In this document: positions 47,301 through 58,149 of the stretch, in pieces
Layout of the letters: each line of letters starts with the position of its first letter
How positions within the stretch are numbered: position 1 is the first letter of the stretch
Source of the DNA: Pseudocercospora fijiensis CIRAD86
Taxonomy: Eukaryota > Ascomycota > Dothideomycetes > Mycosphaerellales > Mycosphaerellaceae
Assembly (NCBI RefSeq): GCF_000340215.1
Contig: NW_006921540.1
Location: 490,377 to 554,376 of the forward strand
Length of the DNA stretch: 64,000 nucleotides
Direction: 5' to 3'
Made by a program: the position numbers and the translations under genes
The notes under the pieces: model-generated
Databases searched by the model: none
What the model was told of the DNA's origin: nothing
What the model saw: only the letters and a program-made list of their open reading frames with translations

Positions 47301-49134
47301 TCCCTTTGAGCGGAGCAGCTTGGCAGCAGCTGGCGAGCCGTCATGCTGCAGACGGGACAGGACCTCTGGAGCAAGCTTGTTGGCCTTGTCGGCATTCTCT
47401 GCCTCCAAAGCCCACTGAGACAGCCACTTGAGAGGGGCGTCTGTCGCAAAGTCTCTGCTCTTGGCCGCTGCCTGAACTTCAGAGACAAATCGCTTCCTGT
47501 GCTCTTTCCTGGCCAGAAGTGAACCGAAGCCAAACTCTGGACTGGCTTTGATCGTATCGTTAATGCCAGCGTTGCTCGACTTGAGAGCATTCGCAATGTA
47601 CAGTCGTTGCCCAAAGAGCTGATCCAAGATCTTCATGTATGCATTCTCCAATGCAGGCTGCTTCACCTGCAGTTCCGGCTTGGCTGGACCGTCGTGGGCA
47701 CCGATTCCAAGATTCTGAATGGGGCTCTTGGAGATGAGGTTCTGGAAGATGCCGCTCAGAGCCTGTGTGACTGTCGTGTACTCAATGTATCCCAGCTGAT
47801 AACCAACAATGAGTGGCGATGCACCTGAAGCGCCTGCTTTGAGGGACATCAGCAGATCCAACAGGATCGGGCCCCATTTTGTGGTCTTCCTCTTGATCTG
47901 CTCGAGAACCGCTATTCTCTTGACGGACTTTGGCAGACTGCTCGCGAGTCGCTCTGAAAGCCAAGGTCTGTACAGAACAGGTGTGATTAAGCCTACTCCA
48001 GCGAAGAAGTCGGCCTTGGAAGCCGCGTCAAACTCGGCGCTGAAAAGTCCTGGGTCACTTCCAAACAGGAAGAGCACATTCTCGGCGTTTGGTGGTCCAG
48101 TGTAATTGAAAGCGCTGTACTTTCGTCCAGTTCTGGCCTCTATTTGTTCCCAGATGCTGGCACAGATTGTATCAATTTCCTCCGATCTCACCGGCTTCGG
48201 CTGCGTATCAACAGTAGTGGCTGATTCTGCCTCAGACGCGCCGGAACTGCTATTCTTCCGCTCTGACGAAGAAGAGGATGGCGAAGAAGCATCCTGGGCT
48301 CCGGACTCAGCGTTTGTAACAGCGTCTTTTGTGGCTGATGCTGCCTTCCCACGCAACTCAAGACCGCTGACCTTGGGTGCAAGATGCTCGTTGACATAGA
48401 TACCAGTCTCCTCGCTCTTCGTCGCCCGGATTTGCTTTGCAGCACCCACATTCAAAACTTCGGCCACCAGCTCGCGGCTTTCGCCGGCGATGGGCTGGTC
48501 CTGCGTGGTGTTTGCGACATCAAAGAAATGTACCACTCCCTTGCCCGACCTGATGGCCAGGGCATGTGCTGTAATTGCGAGATCCTGGGCCTCCTGCAGA
48601 GTAGTACTCTGAAGGAACGAGAAGCCAGTATTTCGGATGCTCGTGATATCGCCATAGTCTGGATATCCACTCGGGTGGAGACTGACGTGGATGACTACGG
48701 GATACTGGGCCAAGCGGTACAGGTGCGGGATACTTCTGAGCAGCACATCGCTGCTTGTGGTAACGGTTGTAATGTTCCCACTTCGCACTCTCGAGTATAC
48801 GTCGAGTAACGGGTCATTATCGTGGCGGACTGGAAAGACGTCGGGCACAGTCGGGCAGATTATGCTGGAGGCTTTGTTGCCCGCATACTGCTTGAGGAAT
48901 TTGGAGAATTCGGAGGGTTGGGCGAGGGAGGGCTGGACGGATACAATGGCGTCGGAGGAGAGGTAGGCGATGCGGGCGACTACAATCAGGCATGGTCAAT
49001 ATGTACATGACTGTCACTGTCGTCGGCTGGGTCGTCGGCCGGCACGCCGCATGGAAGAGGCTGCTCTCGTGATGGTGATGGCGGGGCATGGGAGCGGGCT
49101 TACCTGCCTCGCCTGCAGTCAGGACTTTCGCCAT
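44385..49134 (-). CDS. MET5: Sulfite reductase (NADPH) beta subunit, hemoprotein
   Basis: Three exons: 49134-49104, 48979-44472 and 44414-44385 (1,522 residues). The first exon encodes only MAKVLTAGEA plus one base; GTAAGC..TGTAG splicing joins it to VARIAYLSSDAIV. A last 30-nt exon (TAEVEEDDE and stop) follows a GTGAGT..CTACAG intron; reading through would give VSATIT instead. Domains: pyruvate-ferredoxin oxidoreductase-like N-terminal half, flavodoxin (about 782-934, starting TVLFASDNGNAES), then two sulfite/nitrite reductase repeats. The siroheme/4Fe-4S ligands are C-x5-C in SACVAFPTC and C-x3-C in GCPNGC. The enzyme reduces sulfite to sulfide in cysteine and methionine synthesis. Yeast Met5/Ecm17 is of similar length. 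Confidence 0.95.
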
Positions 49135-49890
49135 GTCGTGGGGTGAGTGGACAGAAGTTGTTATTGCATGCTCAGCAGAAGAAGAAGTTGTATGGAGGTG
49201 CAGTAGCAGTCCAAGTCGAGGTGGCGGAGATGCAGTACTACACCCACACTCCCGAGAGCGGGATCGGCACAAATTTCGTCGGCTTTTCACTCACAATCCT
49301 TACTAATGCTGCATGTGATTGGACCGCAAGTCGATTGCGTGCTTTATATCCAATCTGGCTTCAGCATTCTCAAGAATGTGGGCCGTCTCGCTTTGTCTCA
49401 GCACAATCTTATCGATATGGCGTTCCCACGACGTGGACATTCCATCCAACTCTGTGGACTCTTCACATTCTTCCACCGAGAAGCGGATTCCTTCTTTGTC
49501 CGCCACAATCAGCCTACTCCCGAACTGCACACTACCAGGGTGCTAGTCGATGTGGAGAATCCTGGTATGCCGAAGCCTAGCCTACGCTACCTTATCCGCT
49601 AGTATACAACGACCGTACTACTTTTGATGCATTGGAGCGTCGCAGCCTGATTGATATTGATCACGTTCGGCAGGCCTGTTGGATGTGCTCGATCTCAACA
49701 CGGCAATGAGGCCCCCGGGGATGACTAGATGAAGTGAGTGAGTTTCATGCTTGCTCGTGTCAAGGCACGGAACGGCTGCCGCAGCAGAGTGACCGATGAT
49801 GCGGAGGAAGGCTGTCAGCACGCTTGCTCTCTGCCAAGCCGGATCGATCCTGCAACTCCAAACTTCTCTAGAACTACCTTCCCTTCTTCC
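49135..49890. other. Upstream region of sulfite reductase gene
   Basis: Promoter side of MET5, of normal composition up to the transposon boundary at 49,891. No supported gene. Short frames on both strands lack domains. Confidence 0.4.
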
Positions 49891-49919
49891 TCAGGCCCTG
49901 TCTACTTGCAACAGGTTAT
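49891..49919 (+). repeat. Harbinger left target duplication and inverted repeat
   Basis: TCA target duplication at 49,891-49,893, then the 26-bp terminal inverted repeat. It pairs perfectly with 63,395-63,420. Confidence 0.9.
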
Positions 49920-50246
49920 AGCGCAACCTAAGAGATTATAATAACCTCATAAACGGCTCAGGTTATAGCGCCTTATAACCGGTTATCTATTAGACAATAC
50001 TAGGTATTAAGACCTATATATTAAGCCTCCGCGGCTAGCGGCTCGGCAGCTACATTTCTATCTTCTACCTCTTGCTATATAATAATTATTAAGGTCGTGC
50101 AGTAGACTATATAGCTTCTAGTAGTATATATAATGTCGATAGCGGTATAGGCGGTATAATAACGAGGAAATCGATAGACGAAGGGCGAGGAGGACGAGTA
50201 CTTTCGATAGGTATAGTTTATAGTATAGTTACTATATAAAAAGATA

Positions 50247-50274
50247 GTTAGTCGTAGACCCCGCAGTAGTTCGG
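50247..50274 (+). repeat. hAT left target duplication and inverted repeat
   Basis: 8-bp target duplication GTTAGTCG (50,247-50,254), then the 20-bp terminal inverted repeat TAGACCCCGCAGTAGTTCGG (50,255-50,274). Confidence 0.93.
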
Positions 50275-50684
50275 GTTGGTTTGGTTTAGTTTACTAAGCC
50301 GAAACTCTAGTTTAGTTTAGGTTAGTTTACTAAGCAACTATATAAGTAGCTAGTTCGAACTATATAATTTATCGGTTTTTAAGAAGTGTACGAATGTATA
50401 CGTAGCTTTAAGCAAGCCCTTTGTAAGACTTAGCAGTGTAGCCGGCAGCGTAGCTAGTATTTTTAGTCCTTAGTACTTATAGAATTTTCGAATCCTACTT
50501 AGGCTACGTAGTTATATAAAGGTACTTATATAACCTTAAATCTATAGACAATCAGCTAAGGGCACTAACTAATCAAAAGCATATATATATATATAAGGCA
50601 TTATAGTTTAGTTCGGAAACTGCACTCCTTAGGTATAAATTTCATCCTTTCGTTTACGGTTCAATTCCCTAACTGCTTAGTAGA

Positions 50685-51235
50685 ATGTCTTTATCTAGAT
50701 CTAGGTAGAACTTATCGATTTCCCTAGAAGTCCTCCTCCTTAAGAAGTTTATACACTTTCCTACCGAACTATTCGACAATATTAAGTACTAGGATAGCTC
50801 CTCCCTCGGTATCGGTATAGTATATAAAAGAGCTATAAGGCAGCTCTATAGAACGTTCTACTAGTTACTCGCTATACTAAGGCCGAATGCTAGTTCGTTC
50901 CTTAGAACTCTTAGTTATTTAGGAGATATAAAGGGTAGGGCAGGTAGTAACTTCGTATTATATAAGGAGGTAGAGGCTGCTATAGAAGAGGCCTTTAACC
51001 TATAGAAGATAGTAAAAGATATAGAGGCAGCTACAGGTCTAGGTACCTAGTTGAATTTCTAGTAGGTAGAGTATAAGGATATTTAGAGGGAGTATTAGGT
51101 AGAGTTACGAAGGCAGGTATATAATATGCTCTAGAAAATAGGGATAGTGCCTATAACTATAACTATTAGGCTCTTTAACCTTCCTTATTTTTCCCTATTT
51201 TCTTTTTATAAAAATCTAAACTAATACAAATTAAC
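50685..51235 (+). pseudogene. RIP'd unknown gene at the left end of the hAT element
   Basis: The ATG at 50,685 opens a frame interrupted by TAG codons for about 180 codons (MSLSRSR, then LPxELFDNIKY-like sequence, then VEAAIEEAFNLQKIVKDIEA). It is helical and charged; no family was recognised. Downstream, a GCCGGC-motif array (51,276-51,323) is followed by TACTAATAG and a TTTTAG at 51,354, which looks like the 3' end of an intron, so a second exon may follow. Confidence 0.35.
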
Positions 51236-51275
51236 CGGAATGTCTATCTTCTTTTAGTTCTTTAAAAAACCTAGT

Positions 51276-51323
51276 AGCGTAGCTAGCAGCGTAGCCGGCA
51301 GCGTAGCCGGCAGCGTAGCCGGC
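51276..51323 (+). repeat. GTAGCCGGCAGC minisatellite
   Basis: About four imperfect 12-bp units of GTAGCCGGCAGC-type sequence containing the palindrome GCCGGC. It lies in a probable intron of the plus-strand ghost gene. Confidence 0.7.
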
Positions 51324-51548
51324 CTTTTTACTCCTTAGTACTAATAGGATTTTAGGAGACTTCTATTCCGTACGGCTAATAAAGTATACTATACTATATA
51401 TATATACTTAGAGAGTATTCAGAGCGCGGTATATAGCGCCGTATAATAGCGGCTTATTTCGTATATAGAAAAGCTTATAGACGACACTACGAACATCCTT
51501 CCTACTAGTATATCTATCCTATCTAGTACTATCTCGAATGTAGACATT

Positions 51549-52230
51549 CTAGCCTTTTAGGATCTAATCGAGTGCTTTGAAATCCTTGTCTATAATCGTT
51601 ATACGCTTCGCGTAGATAGCTATAAGGTTAACCGCTAAAATAGTATTAGTATAGTCCGAAAAGAGGTAGAAGAGAAACATACATTCGAAGATACGAACTA
51701 AGTAGGCTTCTATAGCCTCTTAAAGGGCGCCTATCGCGGAGGCTTAGAAGCGAAGGTCTATTCTATAATCCTAGGCAATTTCGCGAATAAGTCGTTAGAA
51801 AGGAGTTTTGCGGATTAGGAGCTTAGAACTCTTCTAATACTACCGAATCTTACGGAGGGCTACGGCTAAAGAAGGATTAGTAAAAAGACAGTAAGAATGC
51901 CGGCTACGCTACCGGCTACGCTACCGGCTACGCTGCCGGCTACGCTGCCGGCTACAAATAGGACTTACTTCCTAGGCGCTATCGACGCTTCGTACGATTG
52001 CTACTAGTAGTAGAAGCGCTAGTTGTCGTCTTACGTAGAGCCTTGCCCGCCGTTGTCTTACGCGGAGCCTTACTCGCGACGCCCTTTCTAGCACCGGAGC
52101 TAGCGGTAGTAGTAGTAGCTATCTTACGTTAATATACTATACTCGTTCCTTTATTTCCGATCTTGTTACGACCCGTAGAAGTAGTAGGTCCCTTCTTACG
52201 AGGCGTCGTAACTTAGTTAAGTAGATTCGC
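51549..52230 (-). pseudogene. RIP'd histone H3-like gene with two introns, carried by the hAT element
   Basis: Minus-strand ghost. Exon 1 (to 51,969) encodes an H3-like basic tail: GARKGVASKAPRKTTAGKAL, then RKTTT and NRTKRR. Intron 1 (51,968-51,866; GTAAGT..TACTAATCC..TTTAG) joins it to exon 2, restoring LGTVALRKIR at the splice, exactly as in H3. Then come KSSKLLIRKTPF, RLIREIA, DYRIDLRF, ASAIGAL and EAIEAYLVRIFE. Intron 2 (51,682-51,635; GTATGT..CTAATAC..TTTTAG) leads to VNLIAIYAKRITIIDKD. The conserved glutamines and some arginines now read TAG. Essentially the whole histone fold is alignable, so the family call is firm. The true 5' end of the tail is unclear; the limits at 52,230 are approximate. 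Confidence 0.85.
51899..51955 (-). repeat. GCCGGC minisatellite inside intron 1 of the H3-like ghost
   Basis: Nearly five 12-bp units (minus-strand reading GTAGCCGGCAGC or GTAGCCGGTAGC). It fills more than half of the 103-nt intron. Confidence 0.8.
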
Positions 52231-52762
52231 TATTATAAAAGTCGTCGAATTGAGGAAAAAAGTGCGTTACGAAGGTATACGAAGGCGCGCGCGGAGCGAA
52301 GGTATTACGGAGGTAGTAGATATAGAGCGTAGAGGTATAGGTATCGATACGAAGGTTGAATATAGCGAGAGAGGTAGTATCGCGGTATCGCTAGGTAATA
52401 GAGTAAGCTTCGCGTAAGCCTATATTATAGTAACGTTAGAGCAAGGAAAGAAGGCAGGCACGGCTAAAAAAGGTAGGTACGGCAGACTTTGAAATATAGC
52501 CGGCATATGTAGCCGGTATAGTAATAGGCGAAAGCCTCCTTTTAATAAATAGCCGGCGTAATAATAGTATCCTACTATAGTATAGATATTCTTTAGTAAT
52601 GCCTTTACTAGCTATAGTAATCTTATAAGTAACCTAGGCCTATTGCTAGTAAATATAAGAAATATTAGGTAGGCTATACTAAACAAGCTAGTTATTTAGT
52701 AGAAAAAGGCCTACTACCGTCTCTATATACCGGCTACGGGTGCTGACTATCGCTCTAAATTT

Positions 52763-53483
52763 AACTCCGCCCTATCTCGGAGGCTAAGGTACCGAGCGGA
52801 AACCCTATAGCTTATATTCACTCGGTTGTCGCGGAGCGCTTATAGGTAAGGTATTAGAAAAGAGTATAAAAAGTACGAGAAGAGTATCCTAGGATATAGG
52901 TCGTAAGTGAATAAGAGTAGCACGCCTAGTTATTTATATAGTACGTTACTCTATACGACTAAGAGCCTATATTATCTTGTACTTCGCTTATAAGACCTCG
53001 ACTCTACTAGTATACTATCGATCTCCTCCTCGGTCGCTAATACGCTGTCTTAATTCTTCTTCGAGTTGCCGGACTTAGTGCGTATCTATAGCTATATAAT
53101 AGCGCTACGTATTATAGAGAATCAACTCCGCCGTATCTCGAAGGCTAAGGTACCGAGCGGAAACCCGATAGCTTATATTTACTCGGTTATCGCGGAGCGC
53201 TTATAGGTAAGGTATTAGAAAAGAGTATAAAAAGTACGAGAAGAGCATCCTAGGATATAGGTCGTAAGTGAATAAGAGTAGTACGCCTAGTTATTTATAT
53301 AGTACGTTACTCTATACGACTAAGAGCCTATATTATCTTATGCTTCGCTTATAAGACCTCGACTCTACTAGTATACTATCGATCTCCTCCTCGGTCGCTA
53401 ATACGCTGTCTTAATTCTTCTTCGAGTTACCGGACTTAGTACGCATCTATAGCTATACAATAGCGCTACGCATTATAGAGAAT
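52763..53483. repeat. Direct tandem duplication, 361-bp period
   Basis: Two adjacent copies, 52,763-53,123 and 53,124-53,483. They are nearly identical, and the differences seen are almost all C/T or G/A transitions (for example GTTGTC/GTTATC, GTATCC/GCATCC, TTGCCGG/TTACCGG). Minus-strand reading gives a helical ghost segment (VRxLEEELRQRISDRGGDR) in each copy; it was not recognised. A further 1.2 kb around it (52,260-53,870) is RIP'd with no assigned gene apart from this. Confidence 0.88.
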
Positions 53484-53873
53484 TTCTCGTTAAAGTTTCT
53501 CTCTCGTAGGCTTACTATCTGCCTCGTAGTATAGAGGATTAAAGTACTAATACTAAAGAATCTCCTTATAGTTAGGATACTAGGGCTCCTTAGGACCTTT
53601 GTATTTTAGGTCTAAATAGAGACATATTATAAACGTTCTATCGCCCTTTCGCTTACTACCCGCTAGGTCGCGATATACGAAGAAACTAATCTAAATGTAG
53701 CTCGTCTCTATAATAGCCGGATAAATATAGAGCGCTAGGTTTCTACTTCGTACCTTAGATTTAGGGACGGCGCGGAGATAAAATCAGAAATATAGCCGGC
53801 ACCTATAGCCGGTAAAACGATGCGAAAATAGGCCTCCTCCTAGGTTAATCTAACGACTAAATACAATTTCTAA

Positions 53874-54467
53874 CTAATCCGCTATAAACCGACGCCGAAT
53901 TTTAGCTAGAAGCTGTATATCTTTATTTTAAAGAGTAACCCGCTTCGTATAGATAGTAAGGAGGTTTAAAAGCTTAAGCTCGGTTACGAGAAATGCCTCC
54001 GTAGCTTCCTAAAGAGTACTAATCGCCTTAGCCGTAAATCGTATACTAGACCGAAAATCTAATATAATTTCTCGGACGAGTCGCTAGAAGGGAGTCTTAG
54101 GGATTAAAAGCTCGGTCCCTCTTTTGTTTTAGAAAAGCCGGATCTAGCGAAGGGCAATAGTACCTAGTTTAAAGCGCCGCTTCTTTATCGTCGAGTCCTA
54201 CCTTATTCCCTTTCTTTTAATAGAAAGATAACTTTTCTTCGCGATAGTCTTTGTCCGCCTACTCTTTTTAGCCTTCTCCTATCTACCTATAGCCTTCTTG
54301 TTTTTCGGTACTATTTTCCGAGGAACCCCCTTCCTTCGTATATACTACGGAGAGCCTTGCTCTTCCGATATCTCGTTCTCGCTACGGTCTCTCTATACTT
54401 AGCTTGCTTTACCCTTACCCTTTAGCCTCTAAAGATATTTATCTACGCGTTTAGGCGACGAGGGCAT
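53874..54467 (-). pseudogene. RIP'd second histone H3-like gene (long tail, some CENP-A-like residues)
   Basis: Minus-strand ghost from ATG 54,467 (MPSSPKRVDKYL), intronless as far as seen. A basic, low-complexity tail of about 110 codons (RTKTIAKKSYLSIKRKG) precedes the histone fold: LGTIALR, then TELLIPKTPF, RLVREIILDFRSSIRF, EATEAFLV, LLTIYTKRVTL and NKDIQLLAKIRRR. Phe for Tyr in the 'RRYQK'-like segment, EATEAFLV and LLTIYTKRVTL are closer to centromeric H3 than to canonical H3, but the loop 1 region is not clearly lengthened. TAG and TAA codons replace Gln and Arg positions. It is only about 40% similar by eye to the other ghost, so it is not a recent duplicate. The CENP-A relation is inference; H3 family membership is well supported. 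Confidence 0.8.
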
Positions 54468-54959
54468 ATCGGTAGGACCTAGAAATTAATAAGCATATAA
54501 TCGTAAGGAGACATTAATACTTCTTGCCTTCTAGAATAAATAGTCTTCTATTAAACCGCCTTATTAGGTTATCGTTAGATTCGAATAAAGGATAGTAGCT
54601 TAAGGAAGGGGAGGTAGCCGGCTTAGGAAGGCCCGAAGAGCCGAATCCTTAAGGCATGTTTGTCTTTAAGAATATAGGGAAAGGGAAGAAGGAGAGGAAG
54701 AGCGAATAGAGAATTAGAAATAGTCTATAGGTAAGCGGGGTCGGTTGCTATAGCAACTAGTCTGTTTAGGTCCTAGGAATTCGAAACACATTTCGGACAT
54801 ATACCGGCTATATACGCCGGCTATATTACCTTATACGTAAACGCTTCGTCTCCTTAAAGCTGCTCTAAGCCTATATATATTTCCGCTTCTCGACCCGGTA
54901 TCGCCTTCTACCTCCGCCCTCCTCCTCTTCGTTATCGCTAATTAGGGTTTCGCTTAGAC

Positions 54960-57930
54960 TAAATTTCGCATTCTCTTCGCGCTCCTAGGTTTCTTCGATC
55001 TTAAGGTTTTCTAATTCCTCGATTAACTCCTTTAGTATAATCTTTAGTAACCTACCTTAGCGATTCTAGTAGAGGAGATAGTATCGGAATACTATAATAG
55101 ATTCGAAGGTAGTAGGCGAGTATATTCGATTAAAGCGGCCCTAGTAACAAGCGATACTAAAAGACCTCTTATAGCCTATACCTACGCTCGGGATAGCGAG
55201 GACGTCCCGAGCGACCGACGCTATCGTTAGAAACTTAGGCTCTAACCGCTGCTATATAGCGAGAATATCGTCTCCGAATTCGTCTAGAAGACCGGTAAGA
55301 TCTAGAGATTATTAGCCCTCTTTCCGAGCCTACGGGTTTATACTTACTCGCGCGCCGATAGAAATCGAACTCTTCTTTATTTACTTTAGTAGTTGCTTCC
55401 TCTTCTGCCTCTACTTCCTACCTACGAAATAGGTATAATGTCGGAGCCTTCTAAACCTTCTTTTTCTTTATAGGAGCTGTATTTAGACTAGTTTCTTTCC
55501 GACGCTCGTAGAACATCTTTTCTAGAATAGTCTAGTAATGCTTCGGCTATACCTCGTCCGCCTTCTATTCTAGCCTCTACTAGTATATATCCTTTTCTAC
55601 CGGGTTAAGTAAGTACGCAACGCTATAGATATCCCCGAACGAGTTAAAGGTAGTACTATAATATTTATACAACTTAGTATAGGAGGTGTCTATAGCTTTC
55701 GTTATAGCTACTTTCTAGGGAACGCTCTTCTTAGCTAGCTTAGCTACGGTTTCCTCGAGCTCGTTAAAGAGCTAGTTATAGTACGCAAAGACAAGGTAGA
55801 TCGTCGGTCCTTAGGTTCTTCTAATCGTAGTAGTAACCTTCGCGTAATGCTTACTAATATCGACGAGATACTCTACTTAGCGCTATTCGGCGGCGGTAAG
55901 GCCGAGCTACTTAATACCCTCGGAACTCTAATAGATCTCGAGAGCGGTACGTAAAGTATATCCCCTCGTAACTATATAGAAAGTCGAATCGAACCGGGTC
56001 TTAACGTCTTAGGTAAAACGGAGTAGGCGCTAAGGAGGCCGCTTTTGCTATCGCTTATTCTATACGATATTCTAGGCATCGGTTTTAGGGCGCTCGATTA
56101 GGTTCTTTTAAATAGCCTCGAATCGGTTATATCTCTATAAGCTCGAGTTCGTATATATTGCTAGACGACGAAGCTAGAGAAAAAGAGTTAGAACTATACT
56201 AGGTTGCCGACTATAGGTACCGGCTACGGACAAAAGTTATACCTTATATAAAACAAGAGCGAGGCTCTCTACCTTATCCCGTCTTATTGCTATAATAAGT
56301 TCCTCGACTTTCGACTTTGCTTTATCCTTATCTAGGATCTTCTATTAGTCGTCGTTTAATAGTGCAATTTTAAGCGTCTTAAAGAGGGCTCGGATCGCGA
56401 TTTGAACTATATAAGCGAGGTAGGGAAACTTCTATAGGGATGCAACTAGCAACGACGTCGGCTCCGATTTAATAGGGCTAGGGCTATTAATAGGCTCCTC
56501 TTTATCGTTATTATCGTGCGTATTGTCGTACGTATCCGGAATCGTAGCGAGCTTAATATTCGGAAGATTAAGCTAGATTGTAGACCTTATAATCTCCTCT
56601 ACGTACTCGACCCTATCGATATAATTAGTAATTTTAAAGACATATACGAGTGAATTGTATATATAACGCCTTATACAATGTTCGATTATTACTAGCGTTG
56701 TCCGTAGTAATCGAGATCAGTTTCGTTATTACGCTAACCCTATCTATTACCGTATAGATAAGCTTCGCTATATCCTTACTAGTATAGGAACCTAGAATTT
56801 CAGGGAATCCGATTATAAGTTCCTAGAGTTTCTAATCCGAATTAATAAAGTATAGCATAATCGAGAGGAAGGAGGCTCTTATAGTCCGGCTTAACTAGCT
56901 ATCGATAGCAATAGCTACTCGGCGAGTATTACGGAGGATCTCCCGAATATCGTCTAACGTAGCCTCTTTGTTCTTTTCGAATATAATACGCTAGGTTGTC
57001 GCGCCGAGAAATAGGGGAGGGTAGTTTATAAGATATAGATATATCTTCTATATAGACTCCCTTTCGTAGAAGTCTTCCGGAAGACCGTTTATAGCTAGCA
57101 TTTCGTTTGCTAGTTGCTTAAAGTCTTCGGAGGAGAAATCGGTAGCCTTCAATCCTAGAGCTTCTTTAAGCGCAGCCTATAATAATTAGCTAGATCTCTA
57201 CGGTTAATTTAGGTAGCCGGAATCTATAGCCGGCAGCTATAGCCGGTAGCTATAGCCGGCATTTTAGAAGATATACCTCTTTCTAGAACGCTATATCTAT
57301 ATTAACTCTCCTCTCTCCTTAAGATTCCCGATACTGTTTAGAATAGAGATAGTTCGTAGGCGATGAGTTCCTATCCCCTAGTTTCGGGTGTTTTAAGATT
57401 AAACCGTAGAAGTTACAGATAATTACTAGTTAACCTTTAAGTCGAGAAGTCGTATAACGGTATAATGCCCCCTCTATAAAGAACTTCTAGAATGTGTCCG
57501 TTCGCTCCTTACTCCTCTATCGTATCGAGTACTTCCGGAGTTTATACTCCTTCGAACGTAAGTATAAAGGGAACTATATCTTATAGACCTATTAATTGAA
57601 CTGCTCTATATACTCGGGTTTCTAAAGATACGCCTAGCTAGCCTTTTCGAAGATTTCCGGGTTAATACTCGATGTTCTTATATCTCCGAACAACCTTCTA
57701 CTTAGACTCCGTAAAGGTAAGGACTAGGTAGTAGTACCCTATAATAAATTCCTACTACTAGGATTCGGAGAGGATAAATCTAGCCCTAATCGTAGTCTAG
57801 GACTCGATAGGCTCGAAGGTAAGTATGCGACCTCCTCTCGACGTTGTCGTAATCTCGCTCGTATACTAGACTATTTCGACTGTCGTCTCGTTGTTACCCT
57901 TCCTAGTATAGCGCCTAGTATATATACAAT
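54960..57930 (-). pseudogene. RIP'd hAT transposase
   Basis: Minus-strand ghost running from about 57,930 down to 54,960. Near 57,450-57,330 a BED-type zinc finger is visible (VIICNFYG, then NYLYSKQYRE; C and H partly mutated to Y). The catalytic region around 56,950-56,690 contains DYRxxLRxSFL-like sequence, then LQELIIGFPEILGSYTS, then ITTDNASNN. The C-terminal hATC dimerisation segment at about 55,260-55,080 reads VARDVLAIPSV, then RSFSIA. At least two introns with CTAAC/TTAAC branch points (57,276-57,198; 56,242-56,174) both contain GCCGG motifs. Many TAG codons make it non-functional. Confidence 0.82.
57213..57260 (-). repeat. GCCGGC motif array inside a transposase intron
   Basis: Four to five spaced copies of TAGCCGG(C/T) within the 79-nt intron 57,198-57,276 of the hAT transposase ghost. 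Confidence 0.7.
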
Positions 57931-58149
57931 GTCGGTCGGCATGTTTTAAGGTTTCGTACGGTAAGGTAAGGACTTAGGAGTAGTAGATGTATACTAGTAG
58001 CTATAGAGAAACACCCTTTCTTTTATAGTATCGTATCGTTAGGAATAGCTAGGTAGTAAATAGCTAGCTACCTTTTTTTTTTGTTTCCTAGCTACCTAAC
58101 TACTAGATTTTTTTTCCTAGCTACCCTAGCTAGCCTAACTACTAGAATT

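Noticed and set aside
50650..50680. GGTTCAATTCCC, resembling a tRNA B box
   Set aside because: The flanking bases do not form a T arm and no A box or acceptor stem was found; it lies in RIP'd transposon DNA.
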